Positions 49,691 to 58,412 of a DNA stretch of 64,000 nucleotides are shown piece after piece. A model generated the notes under the pieces. That model saw nothing but the letters and a program-made list of their open reading frames with translations. It was not told the DNA's origin and did no database searches. Source of the stretch: Sphingomonas sp. PsM26 (GTDB taxonomy: Bacteria > Pseudomonadota > Alphaproteobacteria > Sphingomonadales > Sphingomonadaceae). Location: positions 124,001 to 188,000 of the forward strand of contig JARUXA010000006.1 of assembly GCA_030433805.1 (NCBI GenBank), in the 5' to 3' direction. The first letter of the stretch is position 1; each line of letters starts with the position of its first letter. The position numbers and the translations under genes were made by a program.

Positions 49691-50650
49691 ATGAGTGACG
49701 TTTCCCCCGCCTCCCCCGAAGAGCGTGCGCTGCGTGGAGGGGCGGGCAACCACCTCAAAACCGCAGCGGGACGCGCCAATATCCTGGCCCGCGCGTGGGA
49801 GGTGACCAAGCGCGCGTTGATCGGCGTTTTCACCGACGGCTTTATCCACGCGGGTAACCTCGCCTATCTTGCACTGCTGACGGTCTTCCCCTTCTTTATC
49901 CTAGCCGCCGCGATCGCCTCGCTGATTGGCCAGAGCGAAGAGACGCAGCGTGCGGTCGCCTCGTTCCTCCACGTGCTGCCGCGCAATGTCGCCGAACTGC
50001 TCGAGAAGCCGATTCACGACGTGCTGCTTGCGCGGACCGGTTCGCTGCTGTGGATCGGTGCGCTGGTCGCCTTGTGGTCGGTCGGAAGTTTCGTCGAGAC
50101 GATCCGCGACATCTTCCGCCGCGCGTACGGCGTTAAATCGAGCAAGCCGTTCTGGCATTATCGGTTGAGCTCGATGCTGGTGATCATTGCGTCGGTCGTT
50201 CTCGCATTGCTATCGTTCCTGATCCAGGGCGTGCTGACCGCGGCAGAGCGCTTCATCTATGCGCTGTTGCCGTTCGCCGAGGACATCGCGGGCTGGGTCG
50301 GCCTGTCGCGTGCCGTGCCGGGCGTCGTCATGTTCGGTGCGCTGTACATGCTGTTCCTGTCGGTGACGCCGTCCAAGTACCGCCTGAGCAAATGCCCCAA
50401 ATGGCCCGGCGCGATGTTCACCACCGTCTGGTGGATCAGCATCACCGCGCTGCTCCCGCTCGTGCTGTCGCAGCTGGGCAGTTATGACCTTACCTACGGC
50501 AGTCTCGCGGGTGTGATCGTCGCCTTGTTGTTCTTCTTTCTGGTCGGTTTGGGGATCGTGTTTGGCGCGCATCTCAATGCAGCACTGGCGGAACCGACCG
50601 AACACGGGGTAGAGAGCGGAGCAGACCAACAGGAGGCGGTAGCGGCGTGA
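49691..50650 (+). CDS. YihY/BrkB family inner-membrane protein
   Basis: This 319-aa protein has about six membrane segments. GNLAYLALLTVFPFFILAAA and the loop WSVGSFVETIRDIFRRAYG are YihY/RbN signatures. It follows the DnaJ-like gene after six bases and overlaps fabI by four bases. The family was once called RNase BN, but this was not upheld, and its role is unclear. Confidence 0.9.
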   Translation: MSDVSPASPEERALRGGAGNHLKTAAGRANILARAWEVTKRALIGVFTDGFIHAGNLAYLALLTVFPFFILAAAIASLIGQSEETQRAVASFLHVLPRNVAELLEKPIHDVLLARTGSLLWIGALVALWSVGSFVETIRDIFRRAYGVKSSKPFWHYRLSSMLVIIASVVLALLSFLIQGVLTAAERFIYALLPFAEDIAGWVGLSRAVPGVVMFGALYMLFLSVTPSKYRLSKCPKWPGAMFTTVWWISITALLPLVLSQLGSYDLTYGSLAGVIVALLFFFLVGLGIVFGAHLNAALAEPTEHGVESGADQQEAVAA

Positions 50651-51450
50651 CGGAATTGATGGCGGGCAAACGCGGTTTGATCATGGGTTTGGCCAATGAT
50701 CGTTCGCTTGCTTGGGGAATTGCCAAGAAGCTGAGCGAAGCGGGTGCGGAAATCGCATTCAGCTATCAGGGCGAAGCGATGGAAAAGCGCGTGCGGCCGC
50801 TGGCGGAGCAGCTCGGTGTGGCGCGGCTGTTCAACTGCGATGTGTCGGACATGGATGCGCTCGACGCGACCTTCGCCGATCTCGCGAAGGAATGGCCGAC
50901 GATCGATTTCGTCGTCCATGCGATCGGCTTCTCGGACAAGAATGAGCTGCGTGGCGGCTATGTCGATACGTCGCTCGACAACTTCCTGATGACGATGAAC
51001 ATCTCGGTGTATTCGTTCGTCGCGGTTGCCAAGCGCGCGGCGGCGATGATGCCCAATGGCGGATCGCTGCTGACTCTGAGCTATTATGGCGCTGAGAAGG
51101 TCATCCCGCATTACAACGTGATGGGCGTCGCCAAGGCCGCGCTCGAGACGAGCGTGCAATATCTCGCGGTCGATCTCGGGCGTGACAATATCCGCGTCAA
51201 CGCGATCTCGGCCGGGCCGATCAAGACGCTCGCCGCCTCGGGGATCGGCGACTTCCGCCTGATCCTGAAGTGGAACGAGCTCAACTCGCCGCTCAAGCGC
51301 AACGTCACGATCGAGGACGTCGGCGGGGCCGGGCTGTACTTGCTGAGCGATCTGGCGAGCGGTGTGACCGGCGAGACGCATCACGTCGACGCAGGCTATC
51401 ACGTGATCGGTATGAAAGCCGAGGACGCACCGGACATCGCGCTGGCGTAA
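50647..51450 (+). CDS. fabI: Enoyl-ACP reductase (NADH)
   Basis: FabI reduces enoyl-ACP at the end of each fatty acid elongation cycle. The 267-aa SDR-fold protein shows MAGKRGLIMGLANDRSLAWG, the Tyr-x6-Lys active site in SYYGAEKVIPHYNVMGVAKA, and GPIKTLAASGI. It starts at GTG 50647, inside the yihY stop (GTGA). It joins plsX and fabH as lipid genes in the window. Confidence 0.95.
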   Translation: MTELMAGKRGLIMGLANDRSLAWGIAKKLSEAGAEIAFSYQGEAMEKRVRPLAEQLGVARLFNCDVSDMDALDATFADLAKEWPTIDFVVHAIGFSDKNELRGGYVDTSLDNFLMTMNISVYSFVAVAKRAAAMMPNGGSLLTLSYYGAEKVIPHYNVMGVAKAALETSVQYLAVDLGRDNIRVNAISAGPIKTLAASGIGDFRLILKWNELNSPLKRNVTIEDVGGAGLYLLSDLASGVTGETHHVDAGYHVIGMKAEDAPDIALA

Positions 51451-51809
51451 TGGCGTTCGCGCTGGACCACGTTCAGATCGCGATCCCGCCGGGTAGCGAG
51501 AACGTTGCGCGTGCCTTTTACGGTACGTTGCTCGGCCTGCGCGAACTCGACCGTCCCGCGAGTCTCGCGGGGCGGAGCGGGTGCTGGTACGATCTCGGCC
51601 TCCACCAGCTTCATCTCGGCGCGGACGCGGATTTCCACCCCGCGCGCAAGGCGCATGTCGCGTTGACGACCGACGATCTTGGCGCGCTGCGCGTTCGACT
51701 GGGGGATGCGGGGTGCCCCATCGGCGGAGACGTGCCGATCCCCGGGCGCACGCGGTTCTTTACCGAGGATCCGTTCGGCAACCGCCTGGAACTGATCCAG
51801 CTGGGGTGA
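51450..51809 (+). CDS. VOC family protein
   Basis: This 119-aa protein has the glyoxalase/bleomycin-resistance fold pattern: LDHVQIAIPPGSENVARAFY at the N-terminus, HLGADADFHPARKAHVAL, and FFTEDPFGNRLELIQ with the final metal Glu. It overlaps fabI by one base. Substrate unknown. It is distinct from the VOC domain fused to ThiD. Confidence 0.88.
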   Translation: MAFALDHVQIAIPPGSENVARAFYGTLLGLRELDRPASLAGRSGCWYDLGLHQLHLGADADFHPARKAHVALTTDDLGALRVRLGDAGCPIGGDVPIPGRTRFFTEDPFGNRLELIQLG

Positions 51810-51901
51810 GCCGCAGTTGTGCGCATTGTTCGTTATTGTATGTTCGGCTGGTCGGAGCGGATGGTCAGTAACGCCCATCCGCGGCTGAGTATGGATCGCA
51901 G

Positions 51902-51970
51902 ATGAGCGATTCTATTCAGCCGGAAGTGGCGCTAGAATTCGACGAACTTTCCGAGTCCTCGATGTGCTGA
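51902..51970 (+). CDS. Possible 22-residue acidic peptide
   Basis: An ATG at 51902 opens a reading frame MSDSIQPEVALEFDELSESS ending Met-Cys, rich in Glu/Asp with a C-terminal cysteine. No good ribosome-binding site is present. It lies in the 240-bp gap (51810-52049) between fabI-VOC and the convergent methyltransferase; nothing else is recognised there. It could be chance or a small secreted or modified peptide. Very uncertain. Confidence 0.2.
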   Translation: MSDSIQPEVALEFDELSESSMC

Positions 51971-52049
51971 TTAGTCCCGGTCAGGCCCAGACGCGGCCGT
52001 TACCCCTCCCAAGTCGCTTCCAAAACCACCGCGAACCGGGAACGCAATC

Positions 52050-52961
52050 TCAGACGTGCGCTAGCGTGATCATATTGCCAAGCTTCAAGCCCAAGGCCGT
52101 CTTAGGTAAGGGGGTTTTGCCCAGGTTGATCCCTACCGTGTAGGCGGCTTGCCGTATCATGAAGTCGATCGGGAAATAATTGACGGACCTTTGCACCTCG
52201 ACCTTCTGATAATCAGCACGGCGGACGAGGTTCTTTATCGAGGCCGGGCTGTAGATTTCGGGGTGTTGGAGGCAGAAAGGCGGCCAGCGCGAAGCCATCA
52301 CCTTGCGCAGCAACGACGCCTCATTGTGGGTAACGATCATTACGAGACCGCCGGGCTTGAGCTTGACCCGGATACGCTCGAGCATCGCTCGCGGATCAAG
52401 CAAGTGGTCAAGCACATGGACCATGACAGCGAGGCCGACCGAACCGTCGGGAACCATGGACAGGTCGTTCATTTCGAACGCAATATCGTGCGGCTTATCC
52501 CCTGTCGCTGCAGCAAGCGCGTCATGGACCGCACCATTCGGCTCGAACAGCCAATAGTGGTCAAACCGCGCTTCGGCGACCGCATGGCGAACGATATAGC
52601 CGACGTCGGGGCCGATTTCGAGATATCCACCATCAAGCGGCGCAGCCTTGGCCGCGACATCCCAATATCCGCGCTGTGTCGCTTCGAGCGCGGCGGTCGG
52701 CACCATTTCCATGTTCGGTGCCATGTCGGCGTAAAGCTGCCCGAGTTGCTCGTCTGAAAAATACGTCGGTGCGAACAAAACGCCACACATCGCGCACCGA
52801 TCGTAGGAGAAGAATATCTTTTCCTTGAACAGGCCGCTCCAATAGGGGCGGAGTTGATCAAGCGAGAGTTCCTCGGCGCGCTGATCAGAGGACATCTCGG
52901 CATGTGAGGAAGCGGAAGCACAGACCGGACATGCGCGGTTGAGGAAGGACATTACAGACAT
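52050..52961 (-). CDS. SAM-dependent methyltransferase with N-terminal zinc-knuckle motifs
   Basis: The protein has 303 aa. It opens with CPVC and CAMC pairs (about residues 10-60), likely a metal-binding domain as in sugar C-methyltransferases. A Rossmann methyltransferase core follows: YLEIGPDVGY (motif I, about 113), FEPNGAV, VHVLDHLLDPRAMLERI and LKPGGLVMIV. The family acts on deoxysugars or other small molecules; the substrate is unknown. Base composition and the AT-rich upstream region differ from the neighbourhood, suggesting transfer. It stands alone and convergent to fabI. Confidence 0.88.
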   Translation of the reverse strand: MSVMSFLNRACPVCASASSHAEMSSDQRAEELSLDQLRPYWSGLFKEKIFFSYDRCAMCGVLFAPTYFSDEQLGQLYADMAPNMEMVPTAALEATQRGYWDVAAKAAPLDGGYLEIGPDVGYIVRHAVAEARFDHYWLFEPNGAVHDALAAATGDKPHDIAFEMNDLSMVPDGSVGLAVMVHVLDHLLDPRAMLERIRVKLKPGGLVMIVTHNEASLLRKVMASRWPPFCLQHPEIYSPASIKNLVRRADYQKVEVQRSVNYFPIDFMIRQAAYTVGINLGKTPLPKTALGLKLGNMITLAHV

Positions 52962-53340
52962 ACTTCGCTTTTAAAATCTCGTGATATGAACATGATGTCT
53001 GCGAGAGTGGAAACGATTCAGCTAATCTCAGACGGCGTACTTACATCGCATGTGAGCATAATGGTAGTGTATGAAGACCTCTAGTGAAGTAAATATAATT
53101 CTTGAGAAAACGAACAAATAATCACTCTAATGAAACTAATCGAATGATATTGGTATTACTTTGAGTTATTTCAGAGCTGATGACTGATGGTGACTCGCGT
53201 GCAGATCACGAAGGCCACCCCCCTTCCGGTTTGGCGCGGCTTTGATACTCGTTGTGCAGGGGCACGATCCTAACTCAGCAAGGCAATCTCGATCGCTTCA
53301 GAGACTTTTTGCCTACCCAACCAGACGTTCTTGGAATACC
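52962..53340. other. AT-rich gene-free stretch in accessory patch
   Basis: From about 52965 to 53200 the sequence is clearly richer in A and T than the rest of the window (for example AAATATAATTCTTGAGAAAA near 53090). No coding frame, tRNA or insertion sequence is recognised. It contains the promoter side of the methyltransferase gene and ends at the aroC fragment. Confidence 0.6.
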
Positions 53341-53505
53341 AACTTTCCTTGGCCACGTCTTCCGCTTCGCCGCCAGGGAGCATCTCGCGGTCCCGCGATC
53401 GCACGGTGGTCGACGAGTGCCCGCCGGATATTTCGCTGACTCGAAACCGATATCCATCTTCGGCTCGATCATTGCCGCCCGGGGACATCGTGCTTCACCA
53501 CGTTG
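53341..53505 (+). pseudogene. aroC: Decayed 5' fragment of a chorismate synthase gene
   Basis: This segment aligns base for base with the start of the intact aroC at 54063 at an offset of 730-732 bp. Shared runs include GGCCACGTCTTCCGCTTC (53351 and 54081), GGTCCCGCGAT (53389 and 54120), GTCGACG followed by GTGCCCGCCGG (53409 and 54141), CCCGGG (53478 and 54209) and GCTTCACCACG (53492 and 54223). Single-base indels shift the offset. The start codon and the rest of the gene are missing, so it is non-functional. Confidence 0.8.
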
Positions 53506-53536
53506 AAGGCGGACCTTCGTCAGGGACGCGCGCCGC

Positions 53537-53815
53537 TCAGTGGCCAGTTTGCCGACGCGTCCGCCGATATTCTGCGATACCTACCATCGACAGAACGACG
53601 GCACCGATTCCGAATACCGCCGTCCTTATGCTGTCGCCACGGGTCCAGCCATCGTATGCCACCCAGAGTTGCAGGATTGCGACAAGCAATGTGCCGAGCC
53701 AACCCCACATTGCCAACGCCGGTTCCAAGCGGTTCCAGTTTTGCGCGCTGATGGTAATTACTGCTGCGAGAGCAATTGCGACCAGTGCGGGTATCAGCAG
53801 CGCGGACCAGGACAA
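53537..53815 (-). CDS. Hypothetical small membrane protein
   Basis: The frame encodes 92 aa with three hydrophobic segments: LLIPALVAIALAAVITIS, AMWGWLGTLLVAILQLWVAY and TAVFGIGAVVLSMVGIAEY, ending in a basic tail RRTRRQTGH. This is a plausible membrane protein of unknown function. The only start available is TTG at 53815 with no clear ribosome-binding site, which lowers confidence. It lies between the aroC fragment and the intact aroC. Confidence 0.45.
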   Translation of the reverse strand: MSWSALLIPALVAIALAAVITISAQNWNRLEPALAMWGWLGTLLVAILQLWVAYDGWTRGDSIRTAVFGIGAVVLSMVGIAEYRRTRRQTGH

Positions 53816-54062
53816 GGCAGGTAGATCTAGACGTCATATTTGACAGGACGATTGCTTCTACCAAAGATTTTCCGCCGGTTGCCCTCACGTGCAGCGCTCC
53901 GCCCGCGTCTTTGTTTGCCAGGCGAATGCACGCTATCCCAACCCCGGTGGTCGAAGCCGCCCACCAAAATTGCAAATTCGCCTGAACTGATCGGCGATCG
54001 GACGCAGGGCTGATCAAGCCCGATGGCTTGACCCGCACGCACAGGCGGATGACAGGGAGGGG

Positions 54063-55142
54063 ATGAGCTTCAACACTTTTGGCCACGTCTTCCGCTTCAC
54101 CACCTGGGGCGAATCCCACGGTCCCGCGATTGGCGCGGTCGTCGACGGGTGCCCGCCGGGGATCCCGCTCACCGAGGCGGACGTCCAGCCGTGGCTCGAC
54201 CAGCGTCGCCCGGGCACGTCGCGCTTCACCACGCAGCGGCAGGAGCCCGATCGGGTCCGCATTCTCTCGGGCGTGTTCGAGGGGCGCACGACGGGGACGC
54301 CGATCAGCCTGATGATCGAGAATATCGACCAACGTTCGAAGGACTATTCCGAGGTCGCCAAGGCGTATCGCCCCGGCCATGCCGATTATGCCTATGACGC
54401 GAAATACGGCTTCCGCGATTTTCGCGGCGGCGGGCGGTCGTCTGCGCGCGAGACTGCGTCGCGGGTCGCGGCGGGGGCAGTGGCAAGGCTGGTCGTCAGC
54501 GAAGTGACGATCACTGCCTGGGTCGAGGCGATCGGTGGCGACGCGATCGATCCGGCCAATTTCGACGTGGACGAGATCGGCCGCAACCCGTTCTTCTGCC
54601 CCGATGCGCAGGCGGCGGCGCGCTGGGAAACGCTGGTCGATGCCGCGCGCAAGTCGGGCTCTTCGCTCGGCGCGGTCGTGGCGTGTGCGGCGACGGGGGT
54701 GCCCGCGGGTTGGGGCGCGCCGCTCTACGCCAAGCTCGACGCCGAGCTCGCCGCGGCGTGCATGGGGATCAACGCGGTCAAGGGTGTCGAAATCGGCGAC
54801 GGCTTCGCCGCAGCGACGTTGCGCGGCGAGGACAATGCCGATCCGATGCGCCCGGGCACGGATGGCCCGGAGTTTCTGGCCAACCATGCTGGCGGGATCG
54901 CGGGTGGGATCGCCACCGGCCAGCCCGTGACGCTGCGCGTTGCGTTCAAGCCGACGAGTTCGATCCTGACCCCGGTGGCGACGATTTCGCCCGACGGGGA
55001 AGCCGCCGAAATCGCCACCAAGGGGCGCCACGATCCGTGCGTGGGCATTCGGGGCGTACCCGTGGTGGCGGCGATGGTGGCGCTCGTGCTGGCTGACCAG
55101 AAACTGCTGCACATGGCGCAATGCGGGGCCAAAAACGGTTAA
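54063..55142 (+). CDS. aroC: Chorismate synthase
   Basis: AroC makes chorismate, feeding aromatic amino acids and folate. The 359-aa protein starts [20 protein letters not shown] and holds [40 protein letters not shown] and [26 protein letters not shown] precedes the ATG. A decayed duplicate of its first 160 or so bases lies 730 bp upstream. The preceding 247 bp (53816-54062) contain no gene that can be supported. Confidence 0.96.
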   Translation: MSFNTFGHVFRFTTWGESHGPAIGAVVDGCPPGIPLTEADVQPWLDQRRPGTSRFTTQRQEPDRVRILSGVFEGRTTGTPISLMIENIDQRSKDYSEVAKAYRPGHADYAYDAKYGFRDFRGGGRSSARETASRVAAGAVARLVVSEVTITAWVEAIGGDAIDPANFDVDEIGRNPFFCPDAQAAARWETLVDAARKSGSSLGAVVACAATGVPAGWGAPLYAKLDAELAAACMGINAVKGVEIGDGFAAATLRGEDNADPMRPGTDGPEFLANHAGGIAGGIATGQPVTLRVAFKPTSSILTPVATISPDGEAAEIATKGRHDPCVGIRGVPVVAAMVALVLADQKLLHMAQCGAKNG

Positions 55143-55194
55143 TAAACTGATAGGTTGGTTAAAATCGGCGACGGAAAGAGGGACCAAAACGCAA

Positions 55195-55215
55195 GTCGGG
55201 CGTTATTACCCCGAC
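55195..55215. terminator. Short hairpin after aroC
   Basis: GTCGGG (55195) pairs with CCCGAC (55210) around a nine-base loop, shortly after the aroC stop. It may end aroC transcripts or lie in the leader of the next gene. There is no T-run. Confidence 0.3.
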
Positions 55216-55252
55216 CCATTCGAAGGTCATGTCACAGAAGAGGACCAGACCC

Positions 55253-55579
55253 ATGCGTATCGCAACTTTGGCAGCAATTGCCGCACTTGGACTTTCCACC
55301 GCAGCCGTCTCGCAGATGACGCCAGCCCCCGGCGGCGCGCAGACGGGTGCCCCCGGTTCGATGCCAGGCGCGCCGTCGACGATGCCGGGCGATCCGTCCG
55401 CGATGCCGGGCGCGCCAGCAGGTTCGGCGCAGGCCGATCCGTCGATGCAGCCAAGCACGCCGACCGCCCCGACGACTGCGGATCCCGCAACGTCGACCGA
55501 CTCGGCGATGACCACCGGTAGCTCGACCGACACGACGACGACGACCAAGTCGAAGCGCACCAAGAAGCGCCCGATGTAA
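55253..55579 (+). CDS. Secreted Pro/Ala/Thr-rich low-complexity protein
   Basis: This 108-aa protein has a signal peptide (RIATLAAIAALGLSTAAVSQ) followed by repeats of the kind GSMPGAPSTMPGDPSAMPGA, a Thr/Ser-rich stretch and a basic end KSKRTKKRPM. No domain is recognised; it may be an envelope protein. The ATG at 55253 has AGAGGA ten bases upstream; an ATG at 55229 has a ribosome-binding site too close. Confidence 0.75.
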   Translation: MRIATLAAIAALGLSTAAVSQMTPAPGGAQTGAPGSMPGAPSTMPGDPSAMPGAPAGSAQADPSMQPSTPTAPTTADPATSTDSAMTTGSSTDTTTTTKSKRTKKRPM

Positions 55580-55604
55580 TCATTCTGCCGTCAAGGTAGA
55601 TAGC

Positions 55605-55639
55605 AAAGGCCCCGATTGCGAAAGCAGTCGGGGCCTTTT
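55605..55639. terminator. Bidirectional intrinsic terminator
   Basis: AAAGGCCCCGATTGC pairs with GCAGTCGGGGCCTTTT around GAAA. The A-run and T-run on the two sides let it end both the secreted-protein gene and convergent purA. Confidence 0.85.
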
Positions 55640-55644
55640 GCGTG

Positions 55645-56934
55645 TCAGTCCGAGAAGGGGTCGCGGACGAGGATCGTGTCGTCACGCTCGGGGCTGGTCG
55701 AGACCAATGCGACCGGGCATTTGATCAGTTCCTCGATCCGGCGGATGTACTTGATCGCCTGTGCGGGCAAATCGGCCCAGCTGCGCGCACCCGCGGTGGT
55801 TTCCTGCCAGCCGGGCATGCTCTCATAGACCGGCTCGACTTCGGCCTGATCGGCGGCGTGTGCGGGGAAATAATCGAGCGTCTCGCCGCGCAGTTTATAG
55901 CCGGTGCAGATCTTCACCTCGTCGAACCCGTCGAGCACGTCGATCTTGGTCAGCGCGATCCCGGTGATCCCGCCGACTGCCGCCGACTGCCGCACCAGCA
56001 CCGAATCGAACCAGCCGCAGCGGCGCTTTCGCCCGGTGACCGTGCCGAACTCATGCCCACGCTCGCCGAGCCGTGCACCGGTCTCGTCCTCGAGCTCGGT
56101 CGGGAACGGGCCCGAGCCGACGCGCGTGGTATAGGCCTTGGCGATCCCCAGCACGAAGCCGACCGCGCTCGGGCCGAGACCGGAGCCGCCCGCCGCGGTG
56201 CCCGAAATGGTGTTCGACGAGGTGACGAACGGATAGGTCCCGTGGTCGACGTCGAGCAACACGCCCTGCGCGCCTTCGAACAGGATGCGCTTGCCGTTCG
56301 CGCGCGCGTCGTTGAGCACGCGCCACGTCGGTTTGGCAAACGACAGGACGAAATCGGCGATCTCGCGCAGTTCCTGCACCAAGGCGGCCCGATCGATCGG
56401 CGGTTCGCCGAAGCCAGCCCGAAGCGCGTCGTGATGCGCGGTCAGCCGGTCGAGCTGCGCATCAAGCGAATCGAGATGCGCGAGGTCGCATACGCGGATC
56501 GCACGGCGGCCGACCTTGTCCTCATAGGCAGGCCCGATCCCGCGCCGGGTCGTGCCGATCTTGCCAGCACCGCTCGCATCCTCGCGCAGTGCGTCGAGAT
56601 CGCGGTGGAACGGCAGGATCAGCGCGCAGGTGTCCGCGAGCATCAGCGTGTCGGGGGTGATCGTCACGCCCTGGCCGCGGAGCTTCTCGACCTCGGCCTT
56701 CAGCGCCCACGGATCGAGCACCACGCCATTGCCGATGACGGACGGCGTGCCGCGCACGATCCCCGAGGGGAGCAGCGACAGCTTGTAGACGCTCTCGCCC
56801 ACGACGAGCGTATGGCCGGCATTGTGCCCGCCCTGGAAGCGCACGACGACATCGGCACGCTCGGCGAGCCAGTCGACGATCTTGCCCTTGCCCTCATCGC
56901 CCCATTGAGCGCCGATTACTGCTACGTTTCCCAC
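55645..56934 (-). CDS. purA: Adenylosuccinate synthase
   Basis: PurA joins IMP and aspartate using GTP in AMP synthesis. The 429-aa protein has the GTP loop [44 protein letters not shown] and [19 protein letters not shown]. The GTG at 56934 ([20 protein letters not shown]) gives the family N-terminus and has GGAACAGG upstream; a GTG at 56946 would add four residues. It is convergent with the preceding gene. Confidence 0.95.
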   Translation of the reverse strand: MGNVAVIGAQWGDEGKGKIVDWLAERADVVVRFQGGHNAGHTLVVGESVYKLSLLPSGIVRGTPSVIGNGVVLDPWALKAEVEKLRGQGVTITPDTLMLADTCALILPFHRDLDALREDASGAGKIGTTRRGIGPAYEDKVGRRAIRVCDLAHLDSLDAQLDRLTAHHDALRAGFGEPPIDRAALVQELREIADFVLSFAKPTWRVLNDARANGKRILFEGAQGVLLDVDHGTYPFVTSSNTISGTAAGGSGLGPSAVGFVLGIAKAYTTRVGSGPFPTELEDETGARLGERGHEFGTVTGRKRRCGWFDSVLVRQSAAVGGITGIALTKIDVLDGFDEVKICTGYKLRGETLDYFPAHAADQAEVEPVYESMPGWQETTAGARSWADLPAQAIKYIRRIEELIKCPVALVSTSPERDDTILVRDPFSD

Positions 56935-57019
56935 GGCCTGTTCCACACATCGTCTGTGACAAAGCGTGCAGCCCTAATGCGGGCGGGGCGGGGGGTCCAT
57001 CTGTAATGCGTGGCGGATT

Positions 57020-57964
57020 TTACGACTCGGCAGCGTTCCCGCCATTCTCAAGCGCAGTCTGCATGTTGTGCCGGGCGAGTTCGAGCGTCGCGTCGATTGC
57101 CCCCGGTGCTCCCATCGCGATTCCCGCCGATGCGGTCACGATCCCGATCCATTCGCCGGTCCCGCGTAACTTGAACCGCCGCGCCGAAAACGACGACAGC
57201 ACATCCTCGGCCACGAGCCGCGCCGCGGCAAAGGACAAGTCCGCCGTCGCGACGATGAACCGGTTGCCGCTCCAGCGGATGACGTCGCTGCTGGCGAAGG
57301 TCTGGCGGAGCGTGGTGGCGAGTGCGTTGAGGATATTGTCCCCCACCGCTCGGCCATAGCGAGCGTTGATCGGATCGAGCGTATCGATCCCGAACATCAC
57401 GAGGATGAAGGGGCCTTCGCTTGCCAGCTTGTCCAGCGCCGGGCCACCGCCGTTGCGGTTCAGGAGGCGAGTCAGGCTGTCATGGTCGAGGTCTTCCTCA
57501 CCACCGGGCGTCGCGACGACATCGTCGCGCAATTTCGCGAATTCGGCTCGCAGTTCGGACAGATCGCGCTCGGCATCCGACAGCCGAACGACCAGATCCT
57601 CGGTGCTGGGCCAGTTGTCCGCCTGTTTCGCCAGCGCGGTCACATCGTGCCCGAGCGTACGGGTGATGTCCTGCGCGTCCGACGTCAGCGTGTTGAGGCG
57701 CGATGCCCGGCGCTCGACCGAGCGTTCGCGCGTCGCAACGTCGGTGGCACGATGCGCACGGTCGAACCGCGTATGAAGCTTTGCCAGGATTTCCGGTGTC
57801 AGCCGCACGCCGGCGTCGATCTCCTCCGCGATCGCGCGGGCAAAATCCGTCGTCGGGTTCGCGGTGATGTCATACGCAATCTCGAAAGTTTCTCCCCGTG
57901 GTTCAAGATCGTGAACTTCAAGAAAAGCAACGGCCATGCGTGCGTTTGCATAGATTGATTTCAT
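57020..57964 (-). CDS. GGDEF-domain protein with degenerate active site
   Basis: The protein has 314 aa. The N-terminal half is helical with possible coiled coil (SDAERDLSELRAEFAKLRDD). A GGDEF domain follows from about residue 165: HDSLTRLLNRNGGGPALDKL, then FGIDTLDPINARYGRAVGDN. The signature reads RWSGNRFIVA, so GG(D/E)EF is replaced by S-G-N-R-F. This makes diguanylate cyclase activity unlikely; it may bind nucleotide or act as a scaffold. Confidence 0.88.
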   Translation of the reverse strand: MKSIYANARMAVAFLEVHDLEPRGETFEIAYDITANPTTDFARAIAEEIDAGVRLTPEILAKLHTRFDRAHRATDVATRERSVERRASRLNTLTSDAQDITRTLGHDVTALAKQADNWPSTEDLVVRLSDAERDLSELRAEFAKLRDDVVATPGGEEDLDHDSLTRLLNRNGGGPALDKLASEGPFILVMFGIDTLDPINARYGRAVGDNILNALATTLRQTFASSDVIRWSGNRFIVATADLSFAAARLVAEDVLSSFSARRFKLRGTGEWIGIVTASAGIAMGAPGAIDATLELARHNMQTALENGGNAAES

Positions 57965-58287
57965 ATCGTTCCGAATACCAAGCGGGAAATCTCGCTACAA
58001 CACTGCGCAAGGCAATGATAAGTAATAAATGACTCTTGTTTAATGCCGCGAAAATGACGGCCGGATGTCAAATCGCGCCCGTTCGCAGGATTGCTCCGCC
58101 AGCCGTGCGACCTTGCCGCAGAGGATATGCGGAGTTGCCGGATGCGAACACATCGGGTGTGACGGGGGCGCATTGCGCAGCCCGCCCCCGGGATCCGATG
58201 CGACCGGCAGTCTCGTTCGACAAGGCTATCGCACAAGGGTGGTTGCACCGCCGCGCGTTCTCGCCTAGCAGCCCCCCATTCGTAAGG
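57965..58287. other. Gene-free stretch between the GGDEF gene and the SulP leader
   Basis: No gene, repeat family member or tRNA is recognised in these 323 bp. A GGGGGC/GCCCCC pair near 58168-58195 can form a hairpin. Divergent promoters for the GGDEF protein and the SulP transporter must lie here. Confidence 0.5.
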
Positions 58288-58333
58288 ACCCGGTGAAAAC
58301 CCGGGTGGCTATTCCGGCCGCCGATCCGCCGGA
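58288..58333 (+). promoter_or_regulatory. Two-hairpin structured leader of the SulP gene
   Basis: ACCCGG (58288) pairs with CCGGGT (58301) around TGAAAAC. Seven bases later TCCGGC (58313) pairs with GCCGGA (58328) around nine bases. The SulP start lies 80 bases further. A structured RNA called sul1 is known upstream of sulfate transporter genes in alphaproteobacteria; whether this is one cannot be decided by eye. Confidence 0.4.
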
Positions 58334-58412
58334 CAACGCAATCCGCCATTTCAAACATCCGCGTGTCGCAGGTAAGCGACGCGTGTCGGCGGTCAATGCG
58401 GACCTCATTTTC

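Noticed and set aside
53827..54042. 71-codon minus-strand frame before aroC as a gene
   Set aside because: Composition is arginine-rich without hydrophobic or domain pattern, and no ribosome-binding site is seen.
51830..54062. Prophage or integrative element
   Set aside because: No integrase, transposase, phage gene, tRNA target or clear direct repeats at the edges were found.
58293..58412. N-terminal extension of the SulP protein from 58293
   Set aside because: The extra 40 residues are basic and unlike the family, and their DNA forms a two-hairpin leader; the start at 58413 is preferred.
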